From NCBI GenBank assembly GCA_900239685.1, contig OENT01000302.1, positions 72,291-136,290 of the forward strand: DNA of 64,000 nt. The letters are read 5' to 3'. This stretch comes from Rotaria macrura (lineage: Eukaryota > Rotifera > Eurotatoria > Philodinida > Philodinidae). Shown here piece after piece: positions 45,215 through 58,000 of the stretch (position 1 is its first letter; each line of letters starts with the position of its first letter). Below the pieces are notes generated by a model, which made no database searches, was not told where the DNA came from, and worked only from the letters and a program-made list of their open reading frames with translations. The position numbers and the translations under genes were made by a program.

Positions 45215-47256
45215 GAGCACATTAACCTAAAGAAAAGAAAATTGTTTGTTACAGGTAGTTTCGGATTGTTCGTGTAAGAAAGAGAGATGTTTTTCAATAT
45301 TATAGCAAGAACCACATAGTTCTTTTTATTCATTTTGTTTTTAAATCAAAGGCAATTGAGATGGGTAATATAATCTACTCATATCTATTTATTACGTCTT
45401 GTTATGACGAACCAGACAAGATCGACATCAGTGACAAGTGAAACATGACTCATACAGAGTACGTAAGCGTATTGTACTGCACTGATAAATAAAAACTAAT
45501 CATGAGATTCAGTGAGTGCTTTGTAATTTTTTAATATCATTTTGATGAAAATTCTTCTATTAAAATTGTTTCCGGAATAATGTCTTGTGTACTATTTAAT
45601 TCCTTAGAGAAATGATCAATAGATGTCATTATATATAGATTTCTTGTCCAACTGATATGGGTTTTTGCCGACAATAATTATTGTCGTCTACATCAATTTC
45701 ATTGAAAAAGAATCAGTAATTCAATTCCTATTTGAAACTATTGAAAAATATCTACAATAGTAAATGCTACTACTTTTTTATTACTAGATAATTATTATTT
45801 GCAACCGGGAACAATCCTTCAATAGCATGAATTCTCAATTCAAACCTCATGTCTATTGTATTACGCCTATCTGTTTTCCAACAGTGTTACAACACGTGTT
45901 TTCCCATTTCGATGATATTATAGAAAAATTGAATTCTACTTTGCAATTTTCGTTTTCGACTTTACAATACACTAAACATATGTCTTCTGAGTCGTCCATA
46001 GTTTTCTATGCCAATATAGGCGAATTACTGCAGCGATACCTATTGTAATCTGAGTGTGTCTAAGTCATGATGCAACTAAAAAAATTTATCTTAGATATAC
46101 AAACTCGATTACATATCTAGATCGCATTCCATGATCTACAGAATAGCCGCAATTAAGTTACAGAGTCTTAAACTTATTGCTTACGAACATCAGTGTAGTA
46201 TAGCGTTTATAAGTGCGATTCAAATAGCAACTTGTAAATATTTAACCATGGTGCATTCTACAGCAGTTGAAAGAAATGAGAATAAATCAAGATGAGGTAA
46301 AAAAGACGAAATACTTTGATTTGATAATAAAATCTCCATGAATAAAGCCTATCCAATAATCTGACAAGATAAATCCGTAAACTGATAGATATATAATAGT
46401 TTTCTCTGTGATAATATTATGATAGGAATTTAATATGTTAAACACTTGCAGTTTTATAAAATATTGTTACCGGTGAATACGTGAAAAATATCCATGTAAG
46501 TGTGACTTCTATGAAGATTTCTGTTCACTGGTTTGAGAATACATTACTAAATCAATTGACGATGAATGATAAATATTATGAAGCAGTCTAATCTAATGAA
46601 GTGCAAGTTAATTGCAAACAGGTTCATGTGAAAGTTTTTCCATCAGGGTTCAAGAATATTAATGAGAGACTTTAAAAACCACCAGACACAATGAATGCTT
46701 GGTTGTGAACCGTATCTTTAAAACATATCGAGTAGAACGTCTTATGTGGAACTTAAATTTATTGAGGAGTCTAAAACAGCTGAGTACTAATTTTATATTA
46801 ATAGAAAAAACAAATTGAACCGAGAGCATTTATGCAATCTAGTAACTAAAATTATAGAAACTTGTTGCTAAAAATAATCAAGATTATTACTCAGAAGGTT
46901 TTAAATTCTCCACAGAATTTGATTCATTCAATGGACACAAATTTCTTCAGAATCTAAACAGACATAGTTTAATACGAATAATCAGAATCTTAGATTTCTT
47001 TTGGATCCATTCATGTACGGTTCGAAAAACATCTAACTAAAGTGAAACAGCTACGATGCGAGATAACCATACTTCATTAAAGAGATTTAACTAAGTTGTA
47101 CGAAATTGATCCGGACGATATTGCAGCCAGTATACTTTTTTCAAGAGAAAATTTCTTATTTTCTCTGCTGTAATGCAGTCCATCCATTTTTCGTGAAGTA
47201 TAACCTATTAAGTGCTAGTATGGGATCAACATCGATTTACTTTTGCACATTGTAAT
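45215..47256. other. gene-free stretch
   Basis: No supported gene; a 73-codon plus-strand frame at 45827-46048 has no recognisable feature. Confidence 0.45.
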
Positions 47257-47629
47257 TAGGGATGCGACGGTGAATCGCCGGTAACCGTTTCACCGGTAAA
47301 ACCGGTTTATTCAAGGGATGCAATGGTGAAAATAACTGATCGTTGTCGTAACTAACCAACCGCTCTTTGAAATACTGCATTTTGTTTTATACCGGCGGCA
47401 TTAGACAGATACCGGCTAGTATCAGTGTATGCGGGTTAGAACTGGTTACTGGTATGAAGTGGTGATATGTAATTCCCTGTCATCATTGCATCCTTAGTTT
47501 ATGTCGGCTAATACCGGCTTATAATGATAATCGGTGAAACGGTTACCAATTGGAATAGTTACCGGTTGAACTGGTTACCAGCTGTACCGGTAACCGATTG
47601 TAGTGGTTACCGTCACCGTTGCATCCATA
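47257..47629. mobile_element. 373-bp hAT-like MITE rich in ACCGGT motifs
   Basis: The ends are TAGGGATGCGACGGTGA on the left and, reverse-complemented, TATGGATGCAACGGTGA on the right (15 of 17 identical). The flanks carry an 8-bp near-duplication, ATTGTAAT (47249-47256) and ATTTTAAT (47630-47637), 7 of 8 identical, as expected for hAT-type insertion (family knowledge). The interior is full of GGTAACC, ACCGGT and CCGGTA motifs and contains a second inverted AGGGATGCAATGGTG / CATTGCATCC pair, so it is a nested palindrome. No transposase. Confidence 0.82.
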
Positions 47630-47637
47630 ATTTTAAT

Positions 47638-49219
47638 TGAATGAAACACATCATACTAAACATGCTATTGAAATATGCACTTAAGAATGTCTGCGTAAAA
47701 TTTCGTTCACTGGCAGCAGCTGTTGACAAGAAATGTTAAAATTCATCGAACTATGAATCCTCACTAATTTATTTTCATTTTTATTATTTCTTATCGATCA
47801 TGAATAGAATACAGAACAAACAGATTTGTGTTGCTGTTTTTGTACTGTGATGAAATATTTTCTTCAATACATAGTGCAACTACTATTTATTTTTGAATCA
47901 TTTGTAGTTTTGTTATTGATCATATATCCTATAAAAACTATTCGCTAGAAGAACAAATAAATCGATATCTTAGAATATATTACATTTTTATGTTGAAATC
48001 CATGAAGAAGATAAAAATCAATTGTCCAGTCAAACGTCTCTACTCTCGAGTTCTATATAAGACCTTAAATATAATTTTTCATAGTCATGGACGTGCTCGA
48101 TCAGTAAACTACTTCGAGAACAGCCGAACGTATTGTCGTTTCCTTTAGTCTATTGAAGATTCTTGGCGTGCTCTTTCTGTTCGTCTATTGCAAGCTTTCT
48201 CTGAAACGCTTGAAAATTTTTTTTTCTAGAAAACTCAGATTTCGTGCTGCTACGTAAAGAAAAATAGTGTTTTTGAAAAAATGTAAGAATTAGAAAAACT
48301 TGCTACTATTAAATTCAGATTCAGTATTGAAATAAGATAATTTTTTATAATAAATTCAAATCTATAACAATACCTTCAAATTTTAAAATTTGCTCTCTAA
48401 TTTTTCTTGTGTTGGAACGGCACTGAAGATGTGTTCATATTTTCGAATTCAGTTCTACAGTGCTTGTCATGTGCACTCATTCATTTTTTTGCATAGTCAT
48501 GGACGATATCTTTTTCGATGAAATGAATCTATCACATGGCGTACATTTTCTATAGCTTCAGCATTCATTCTTTAGACTTCTGATGCTTTGAATCGATCAT
48601 TTGGTATCACTGTAGGTGCAGGATGATCTTCAGTCATTCAGTCGAGAATGAATGAGAGTATCAGATTTAACGAATAATAAAAAATCCATATCGAACTACA
48701 TGAAATAAAACAGATAATCTTAAAAGGCTTCCAATTTGGTCTTAATCCATATTAGGATGAAACGCATCGACTAATTGCACTTTGTAAATCTGAAACAACT
48801 TGGTGAGTTACCGAAAAATTTAAGCGAAATAAGCCTTCCAGGAAAATGTGGCTTTAAGCAACTCACTTCTCTTGATCCATATCAACTATTACACTTCACA
48901 CTCATAAAGACTTCGTTATTATTTGCAATTTTTCTCCATTTATTATGAAACGATAAGCATAGAAATTTTCAGCTAAGAAAATCACTTAGTGTAAACCAAA
49001 CTAAAACTGAGATGACTTTTTGCTGATGGAAAACAATCAAAGTTCTAGCAAACTTAATGAAATCAAAACAAAGTAAGTAATGCTGAACATTTATCATTAT
49101 CTAGTAATCCAATCATTAAGTAACATGCAGTAAAAGAAAGCTTGGTGAATGTAGAAATCTCGAAATCAAATCATGATACATGATTAACCTTTTTTTAATA
49201 TAATATGGTGTTATCGAAG
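47638..49219. other. gene-free stretch
   Basis: No coding frame or element recognised. Confidence 0.45.
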
Positions 49220-50002
49220 TCAGAGATCTTCGTTTTGATGACCTGCAAAACGAGGTTCTTCAATGTTCTCACTATGGCGTGAGATATCTTCTTGGCGGCT
49301 TCTATAGTTCATTTCAGTGTTTTCTTCCTCGTTTTCGTCAATTGACTTCTTCATCGACTCACTCGAAGTAGATGAGCTGTGACTTTCTAATGATGAGTCT
49401 GTTTTAAACGATGCTTCATAGTTATTCGTAGGAGTTGGCTGTGGAAATATTTCATTGATAGGAGGTGCAGCTAATTGAACTGGTACTTCATATGAAGATA
49501 TTGGAGCCACTTGAGAAATCTGCAGAAACACATCATTTTCAAGAACTGGCACCGTCGGTGATGACTCAGAAGGTAATTCAATCGGAGGAGTCTGATCTTC
49601 AGGAGATAGTTGAATAAGTTCTTGTTTCGGATGCATTGGAGCTTTCTTACGTGGTTTTACCGGAAATTCGTTCAGGGGAGTTGGAACCACTTGAGAAGGT
49701 TGTAGCGGTATTTCATTTTCAAGAATTGGCGCTACTTTAGAAGATTTAGTAGACTCTTCATTTGGAGGAATCGGAGTCGGTTGAAAGGATTGCGAACGTA
49801 CTTGATTTGAGAACGCCGAGATTGACGGATTTTCAACTACAGGAGAGAATTCGTGCTGATCAGTTTCTGTTGCTGGAATTTTTTCTCTCCCTGACAAGCG
49901 TTCATTTTCATTTGAATGAAAGTTACTTCCAACAGCATTAAATTGGACGGCAACGATCAGGAAAATTAATTTAATATATAGCAAAATACTTTCTTCACGC
50001 AT
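49220..50002 (-). CDS. secreted Pro/Ser/Glu-rich repeat protein
   Basis: A single-exon frame of 260 aa. The N-terminus is a signal peptide (LLYIKLIFLIVAVQFNAVGS). The body is disordered and built from about seven diverged units of roughly 20-25 residues around the pattern S(Q/K)V(A/V)P(I/T)..NE(I/F)P(L/V)(Q/K)P, for example SSKVAPILENEIPLQP and SQVVPTPLNEFPVKP. The C-terminus is Ser-rich, then acidic, and ends NEDL. There is no Cys after the signal peptide. No family recognised: it could be an extracellular matrix, glue or cuticle-type protein. CTCATTCAG, acceptor-like, stands about 14 bases before the ATG. No neighbouring gene helps to assign it. Confidence 0.7.
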   Translation of the reverse strand: MREESILLYIKLIFLIVAVQFNAVGSNFHSNENERLSGREKIPATETDQHEFSPVVENPSISAFSNQVRSQSFQPTPIPPNEESTKSSKVAPILENEIPLQPSQVVPTPLNEFPVKPRKKAPMHPKQELIQLSPEDQTPPIELPSESSPTVPVLENDVFLQISQVAPISSYEVPVQLAAPPINEIFPQPTPTNNYEASFKTDSSLESHSSSTSSESMKKSIDENEEENTEMNYRSRQEDISRHSENIEEPRFAGHQNEDL

Positions 50003-53000
50003 TCCACTGCTTAGTTCTGAATGAGATAAATTGAATATGTAAGAGTGATTGAATGCTAGTCATTGAAGAGTCAGCTGTAGTGTATATTCCTTCTGGGGTT
50101 TTTATTATTTTTTTCCCAATGCAAATTAATCATTTCATGTATTTCATCTCCATGTTTATTGATGCACTGAATATAGTTGCTTTTCAATAGAATAAATGCT
50201 AATGTAAGTGGGCACTTGATATAAACTTTGGTTTAAATGTTATTCAACAATGCAATAATTGCATGATTATTCTTGTATTTTCTAACTCAATGATATTTTA
50301 TTTGAACTCGATTGCTTTATTTGAAGTAAAGTAATCTTTCAAAAAATAAGCACAAATTAATAAATTCAGTGAAATTCGATCAGTCAAATTACTTCTTGAT
50401 ATTCGAAGTTCATTATTCGACATATGTATAAAAAAAAATCCACGAACATCATCTGAAAATAATTTTTCAGTTTAACTACAGCTGGTGCTGGTGGAAAATT
50501 TAAAATCAATATAAGAATTTTAAAATGCTTATTTCATAGCGGGATCTATTCATTCACAAAGAGGTGCATCAGATGTTTGATATTTTTTATTTTATTGCAA
50601 CTATTAACTGACATTAAAATACAATACACGTATTCTGAGACTGATGTTTGACAATATTTTGAATACGATACTAGACACATGTCTGCAGTCTAGTTTCACT
50701 TTCATATTCATCCTTTAAAAAATTTCTTTAGATCTTTACCTACAAGAAACTATAACGAGATGTTTTATTTGCGTTCTTCCGTCAATGTAAAATTGTTTGA
50801 GTATGCAAATATTCTCAGATCCATTTAGGAATTCTTCTTCTATCTTAAACGTTTCAAAATTATAAAATTTTCCTATAAAAAAAAGATAATACAACAGATT
50901 TGTACAATTAAAAGAGAGAAAGATTAATAATCCGATTATGAATGAATGAATGATTAATCGACAGATAAACTTTACAAGCTAATATTCGTTTGAACATTTT
51001 TTCTCAGTGCAAGACGAAAAATGAGACATGGATCCAAATTTCATTTATCACTAGCAAAAGAATTGTGAAACTATTCGAGATGGAATCGAATCAAAAATTC
51101 CACGAAACAAGAAATCTTTCTGGAGAAAATTTTCTCGGTTTTTGGTGAACTGCCTCCACCAAACCATGTGAACACGATCATGTCGGTTGCACAAAAAATA
51201 AACAGGCTTATGTAGCTTGTTGGTACAAAAGCAACGTGCTAACAGAGTGTTCATGTGTGTTCATCACCGTGCCAGATATTGGAAACGATCTTTATTCAAG
51301 ATCTATGAATTATCAGTTAATGTGAGGATACAACGATCACTGCTTGCATACGATCAAGATTTCAATCACAATTATCGTTAACTCTACATTCTATCAGCAT
51401 AAAATCGATCACTATACTTGAACAAATTATATATAATGTCTCATTGAAAATACAGACAAACCATAGTATCTGGATTATGTAAGAAAAAAATTGTTCATGT
51501 AACTTTTATTTGAAATGAGTGGTTGCTTTAAACCGGTGTAGATAGATTAAAGCACATGGTAAGGAGACGTTCTATAGAGATGGACACAGATAATGCGATG
51601 CAACAAGTAAGAATCGTAGCTAGAATAGAAAAGTAGTTTTTGAAGAGAAACTGATTCGAATAGTATTTAGAATTACGAGAAAGTCAATTCTTACTGTACT
51701 AACTTATGATCTATGTATAGAAACTAACCGTTCCATGTATATATTTCCTTGTTCTTCTATTTCTTTTTTAACTTAACCAAACTAAATATGTTGTAAACCG
51801 ATTCCTTTGTGAATTCTTAAATTAGAATAATAAACGTAACAAGTTTTTCTCATGCTACAAAAATAGAACAATGCTTGGAAAATTATGGCCCCTGCAAAAC
51901 CTGGCATACATCAATTCTTCCTTCCTTGAGATGTTCAGTGTTTTTGGAACTGACTAAAAACACATGAAAATATGTCTGGCCAAATTTTCTCTTTTAATTG
52001 AATACACATTCTTTCTCTCTCTCTCGTTTTGCACAGTAAAATCTTTTTGGAAATGAGATGCTCAATCGTAAAATCTACCATCTTGAAATATGAGGGCTTT
52101 TTGGAACCTCTCAGACCATAAGGATCAAAGCCATCGTTTTCTTGTAATCAGGAAAAAAAATAAAATATTTCCTATCACATACAGTGTCATGCAATTCTTT
52201 CTCTGGACAGAGTAGAGAAAGAGACATAAATTTAGACGACTGAAAAAACTTCTATTTAGCTTCCCCTATAGTCCATACACTTACCAAATGAAAATGAAAA
52301 TGAAAAGCCATGAAAAAAAAACGCTTCTAATTTTGTGGTTTTGAAGTGTTTTTAGAACATCTCAAGTGGTTTTCTATTCCAACGTATTGAAAGAAAATCA
52401 TTTTGTTTGTTTTTTTCTTGATCGAGGAATTCAATTCAAAATATTTTCAAGCACAACAAGCCCGATTACATTTAAAAAAGAAAAAGAAAAACTCTTCTTC
52501 GACTATACAGTTATACATATGCGTAAAATTGATTACTGCATTATTTGAGCAAATGATTAACTGATAAAACCAGGAGTGAAACGGAGGGGATAAAAATAAG
52601 CAGTAAAACTTTGTCGCATTGTGAAAGTCTATTTTGATTATGACTATAGCAGAGTATAATGTAGATCTACATATGGTTCTCGTCTTCACACAATCGACCT
52701 ATTACAAATACACTATGCATTATTGTTTGTAGCTATATAGTTGATGTAGAATTTGATGATGAATATTCAAAAACCAACGACGAAGCTTTGAATCCATTGC
52801 GAACAGGATTAATATACGATGCAGCACAAAAATCAAAACATTCGTGCATATATTACACACTTTCACATAATATTATTCATACTATTTCCTTTCCCTGTTG
52901 CTTTTTTTTCGTTTGCATTGAATTTCTCAAATTTAATCAATAAAAAATATATCGATGTGTTTTTCGCAAGTGATTGTTCTACATGTTCTTTTCATTATTT

Positions 53001-53549
53001 GTCTATCTCTTGCACTGACTTGAAATTGTATGTTATCCAACAATGAAGAAATAAGAATTTGTGTATAGGAAAACGTTACTTCGTGTCATGAATTGAATAC
53101 CCTCGTTGGATATGTACTTATGAAAAGAAAACCGAGAATGCAAAATGATTTTCTTTGAGATCTATAAACTATAAACATTTTCAAGTCACTAACGAGCACC
53201 AACAGATGTTCTGTGCTTTTTTAAACTTTACTTAGAAAACTTTGAGATTGAAACGTGGTTAGCAGAAGTTTCTTTTTTCTAAAATTGCAAAACCGCTTCT
53301 CAATTGTTATTCATACAGGATGAACACTAACTATGAAATCATTTTTCTAAAATCAATGGTCTATATTTATTTTACTTAGATTGCAATCATAGTAGACAAT
53401 CATTGACTAGTGACATTTAAATAAAATATTTGCAGTCATTGAAAAGAAGAACAATATGGGAATCGAAATAATATTTGATTTCATTGAGTTATGAATAAAC
53501 GTTTTGATAGAACCAATGCTGTCGTTGTTTTCGAATGCTATTAATTAAC

Positions 53550-53587
<38 letters not shown>

Positions 53588-54024
53588 GTAACTACATGGA
53601 GCAGTTGTTTGGAACATAGTATATCTTCTATTGACTCAAATAAGTAAAATAAAAGCTAGTCAATATTTAAATGGTTTTCTTTTTTTTTAAACTAACCTGG
53701 AAAAAAAGAGAATGCTTTTTTATTTTCTTCAGAGTGATGTTAAAAAGAGCCAAAACTTGTTTTGGCTTAACGCACGCTTTACTTCTATTACGATGATGAA
53801 ATTTTTTATACAATTGAGGCTATTTTGTAGCATGCTTTGTTTTCTTCTCTTTCTGTTTTAATGAAAATCAAAAAGTGCAATGTGTCGTATGAAATAGCAA
53901 ATATAAAAAGTATGTTGCATCGCAGTTTTGCATACTCTTGTCGAAAAAACAATCTCAGCATTGCCCAGTAAAAAAATTAAAGCTAGAAGAGTACAAAAAG
54001 CCGTCTGAAACGTGTTGAACACGA
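50003..54024. other. gene-free stretch of 4 kb
   Basis: No supported gene. Low-complexity content: a GAAAAT tandem run at about 52285-52308 and an (AT)n microsatellite at 53552-53584. The part just before 54025 should hold the promoter of the TDP2-like gene, but no motif is evident. Confidence 0.45.
53552..53584. repeat. (AT)n microsatellite
   Basis: About 16 uninterrupted AT dinucleotides, the longest simple repeat in the window. Confidence 0.95.
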
Positions 54025-55005
54025 ATGGGTCAAGAATCAACTCATGCAAATAGGAATCTCGAGGAAGTAGAATACTCGATCCCATTATGGAAATATAATA
54101 GAGAAAGACATGAATGGACACCAAAACAAAACGAGACACATCAAGAGACAAATCATATGGATAAATTTCGTGTTCTCACATACAACATATGGTTTTCGGA
54201 TAATTATCAACCGATGCGTTTCAATAGTCTTTGTGACATATTAAAAACAACTGATGCTCATATAATTGGTTTGCAAGAAAGTACGTTGTATTTTCGTTTC
54301 CTTTTCTTACCAGTTTCATAAAAATACATTTGATTTCTGAATATAGTGACAGCAAACATTCTTCAAAAACTTTTAGCGCTGCCATTCATTCGACAACGAT
54401 ATTATCTATCTGATGTTGATGGCCGAACATTTAATGCATGGTATGGTGTTGTGCTATTAATTGATATTCGCCTTGATGTTTCTCATTTAAATCTAATCAA
54501 TTTTCCTGAATCAACAATGGGTCGTCGTTTACTATTTACCGATATAAGAATGGATCAAAATGAAATACTTCGTATTGGGACTGTGCATTTGGAATCTTTG
54601 AATAATCCACAGCAACGACTATGTCAATTGAATATATGTCGAAAAGTATTTCATCGTTCACCAGGTAACTACATTCTAATGGGCGATTTCAATTTTCATG
54701 CACGTGGTCAAGAAAATATTGATCAATTTAAACGATTGCCTGCATGGATTGATGTTTGGACTTATTTAATGGGTTACGATGATTATGGCTATACAGTTGA
54801 TGCTGAACAAAATTTCATGTTAAAACTTCAAGATAGACCAACGCGTCGATCAAGATATGATCGAATTATTTTTCAAAGTCAAACAATAGCTCCGACTCAA
54901 ATTCAAATCTTAGGTAATCAAAGTATTGGCTATCAAGAAAACGTTCCTATATTTACATCGGATCATTTTGGTTTGACAGCAGATTTTCAAAAAATAAAAT
55001 CATAA
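54025..55005 (+). CDS. TDP2: TDP2-like 5'-tyrosyl-DNA phosphodiesterase (endonuclease/exonuclease/phosphatase fold)
   Basis: Two exons, 54025-54280 and 54347-55005, joined across a 66-bp GT..AG intron, give 304 aa. The catalytic motifs of the Mg-dependent EEP fold are all present: TYNIW with Asn54, GLQE with Glu85, HLESL at about 166, GDFNFHA with Asp199 and Asn201, and SDHFGL with Asp291 and His292. LPAWIDVWTYLMG..GYT and RSRYDRIIF match the TDP2 pattern, separating it from APE1-type nucleases. TDP2 removes topoisomerase II-linked tyrosine from 5' DNA ends (family knowledge). The N-terminus before the fold is only about 46 residues, so the UBA-like domain of vertebrate TDP2 (about 362 aa) is missing or reduced. 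HLESL followed by RLCQLN supports TDP2 rather than a sphingomyelinase-type enzyme. It is the only confident plus-strand gene here. Confidence 0.85.
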
Positions 55006-58000
55006 ACGGAAGACAGAAATAGGAGATTTGTTAAGACTAATTTACATGCTACGCTTGAATTGCATCGCAGATTTTGACGCATATATTTCTTTTTTTCACA
55101 ATCTTAATCATACCTTAAACTATCGGTGCGTTGAAAACTATTATTTTTTTCGAAACAAATACACAAAATATAAGACTACAAGATATTTACTGTGAGAAAG
55201 AGGTAGGTCATATTTTCAGTTGTCATTTATCTTTACATTTTATTAATTCACTAGTATTTGATGAATATGAATCAAATTAATCATTCAACATTTTTCATAT
55301 TGGTTTATCTAATTTGCATCTTTTACGATGAACTATGCACACACAAGATTAAGAGAACATTGGATCCATCCAAAATTTACACTTCATAGTACCGATTGGT
55401 GTTTACATTCAAGCAATTTTAGAGCTCAGCCAAATGGTATTATGTCCAAAAGAGCAATCTATTACTAGGTACTTACTCTACGCTGATATTTTGAGATCAT
55501 CATCACTTAAATTTGACACCATAAATGTCTAAGTAACAATAGCAACACTCGGCAATAACTATTGAATGGCTTTTTTTATATCATTTTTTTTTAAAGAAAA
55601 TGATTTTGTTAAATATTTCTTGGTAATTTTGTCCAACTTGTGGTTACTTTTCGGTTCGTAGTCTCTTCGACTTCAAAATAGACGACAGATAAATAACAAA
55701 ATGACTAGTACAAAATCAAGCATAAGAAAATAACTAACGATATAATGATAACAAATAGTATGGCACTGGTATTTTCTTGGTCTAGGCACTATCGTACTTA
55801 GTATTCTGATTACAGGAACTGTATTTCGTTGAACATCGATTGTCGCCTATGAAAAAATTCGTTGTCCACATTCATAAGTATTGCTTTTCTGGGATTTGTA
55901 CGGTCGCCTTTGTGATGCATGATAATGATGCAATGACAATCCAATCATAAAAAATAATGCGAATTTCTAATTAGTGTAGCCATCTCATTGTCATAAAGAA
56001 GTTGAAATTTTTTCACTATTATCAGCTACACACTTCAAATTTCACTTTTTGAATCATATATGATTGATATTTTTATGTGCATATCAATATGACTAGTACG
56101 ACAATGAGCAAAAATACAAAAAAAGGCAATTTGAAAGATAGATTTTGACTAGCAAATTTCTTTTGAAAGTTTTTGCTTGTTTAATACTGAGAGAATACTA
56201 CTTGACATTGACTGTATCGAACATTGATTTCATACATATTGAACATTATGATCTATCATCTTAACAATCTCTTGAAACCATTATTATTTAGACCAGTCAG
56301 ACTTTATTGTACTAAATAACTGTCTGTTGCATATAAATCATCAGAAAACTATGTTGGAACATTTAGAAAATCTTGGATAGAGAGTATTGATAATAAATGA
56401 TCATTTGCAGCTAATCGACAGCTTCATGTACATAAAATCATATAGATACATATTTGCAATGAACGAGAAAATAGACATCAAATGATAGGCATTAATATAA
56501 AAAGACTGACTAAGACTGAATACAATAGAAGATGAAGAAAAACAGCTGACAATTAATCGAACACTTATTCAACAATCTCCAAAATATAGACTGACATAAA
56601 TAAAAGTACTAAAACGAGACTAACATATATGTTGCACTAATCTGAGAGTTTCTTAACAGTAGCCTGAATTAATTATCTGTCCGTTTGATTTTGTTTTATA
56701 GAGTTCTTATGCTGGATGGATTTATTAAAGCTAACCTACAATAGGAGACTTTATACCAATCACTTATACTTAGCTCATAGATCATATTAAAACATGTGAA
56801 AGTAATAGTTTTTAGCAAGAGCGATAGAATTAATATCTGTTAATTCCAGCTGTCTATCGAAAGTTACATCATAGACAGTAAACATGTCTAATCTAGTATC
56901 CTAACAAAGACGATTTAAGGAGTGATAGATAAAAACCTAAGAGATAGTTCCTATTCGCTTTATATTTGCTAGTAACTATTTTCAAATAAATGTGAAAACT
57001 TCGAACTTATATCCGAGAGTTATGTGTACTTCAAAAAGTGAATGAGACAAATCAGTCATTCTAGAATGTGTGCACGGAAGAAGTATCTTGGTAAACCTTT
57101 TTGGGATACTTCGAAACTACTGATCATCTCAGACGTATCTAGGCAATTTCGTTTCTAGATGCAGTTTTTGTGCATTTGAGACCTTTTTGCAGCCAATGTT
57201 TTGTTAGAAAGCTGCGATTTGGTTCAAAACTAATATTAGATTCGGAATCAGCGTTAAAAACTGAGTCAATTTATATACGTTGTGGATAATTCTGAGAAAA
57301 AAGTTTTTTTTGAAAAAATCCCTGTACCACCCCTCATGGATTGTTTGGTGAAAAATGACAATTTTTTCGATAACTCAACCATTTCTTGCCGGATCCTTCT
57401 CATCTTCGAACTCGACCGAGATATTGATGAGACAATTCTGTGCACAAAATTTCAGTTCAATCGAATGTATTTGTAAAGAGTTATCGTGTTAACGGCAGGA
57501 CACACTGACCGATTCTAGAGTGTACTCACTTTTTGAGTACACAAAAACAAATTGAATTGATATCAATTTTTTCGGTTCACTTGATTTCAATTGAATTTTA
57601 GTTTAATTGTTTTGAAGAACAAGAGAATGTAGATAAGATTAATGGAAACAAAGATCTTCTATTAAAATTCAATGTATATTTTCAACTTCGAATCATAGTT
57701 TATATTATAAACACAAGAAAACGAAATCTGTCTCAAGCACAATACCATGTTATAGCATCCAGTAGTGCCTTCATCCTTTTCTCCCGTTCGGACGAATCGA
57801 ATCTTCGTCTTTTTCTACTCTACGAAAATCTCTAGAATAATACGGATTTATGATTGATTCAAAACGTTCATTTAGGTTTTAAATAAACTCAAGAATATTT
57901 TGGTATAATTTTCCTAAGCCTAGAACAGTTTCTTTTTAGGTCTCGTTGCAAAATGCGTTTTTTTAGCTATGAAAATTTTTCCGACATTCAGGCTCGACAG

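Noticed and set aside
53858..54151. 97-codon hydrophobic minus-strand frame
   Set aside because: Overlaps antisense the well-supported first exon of the TDP2-like gene.
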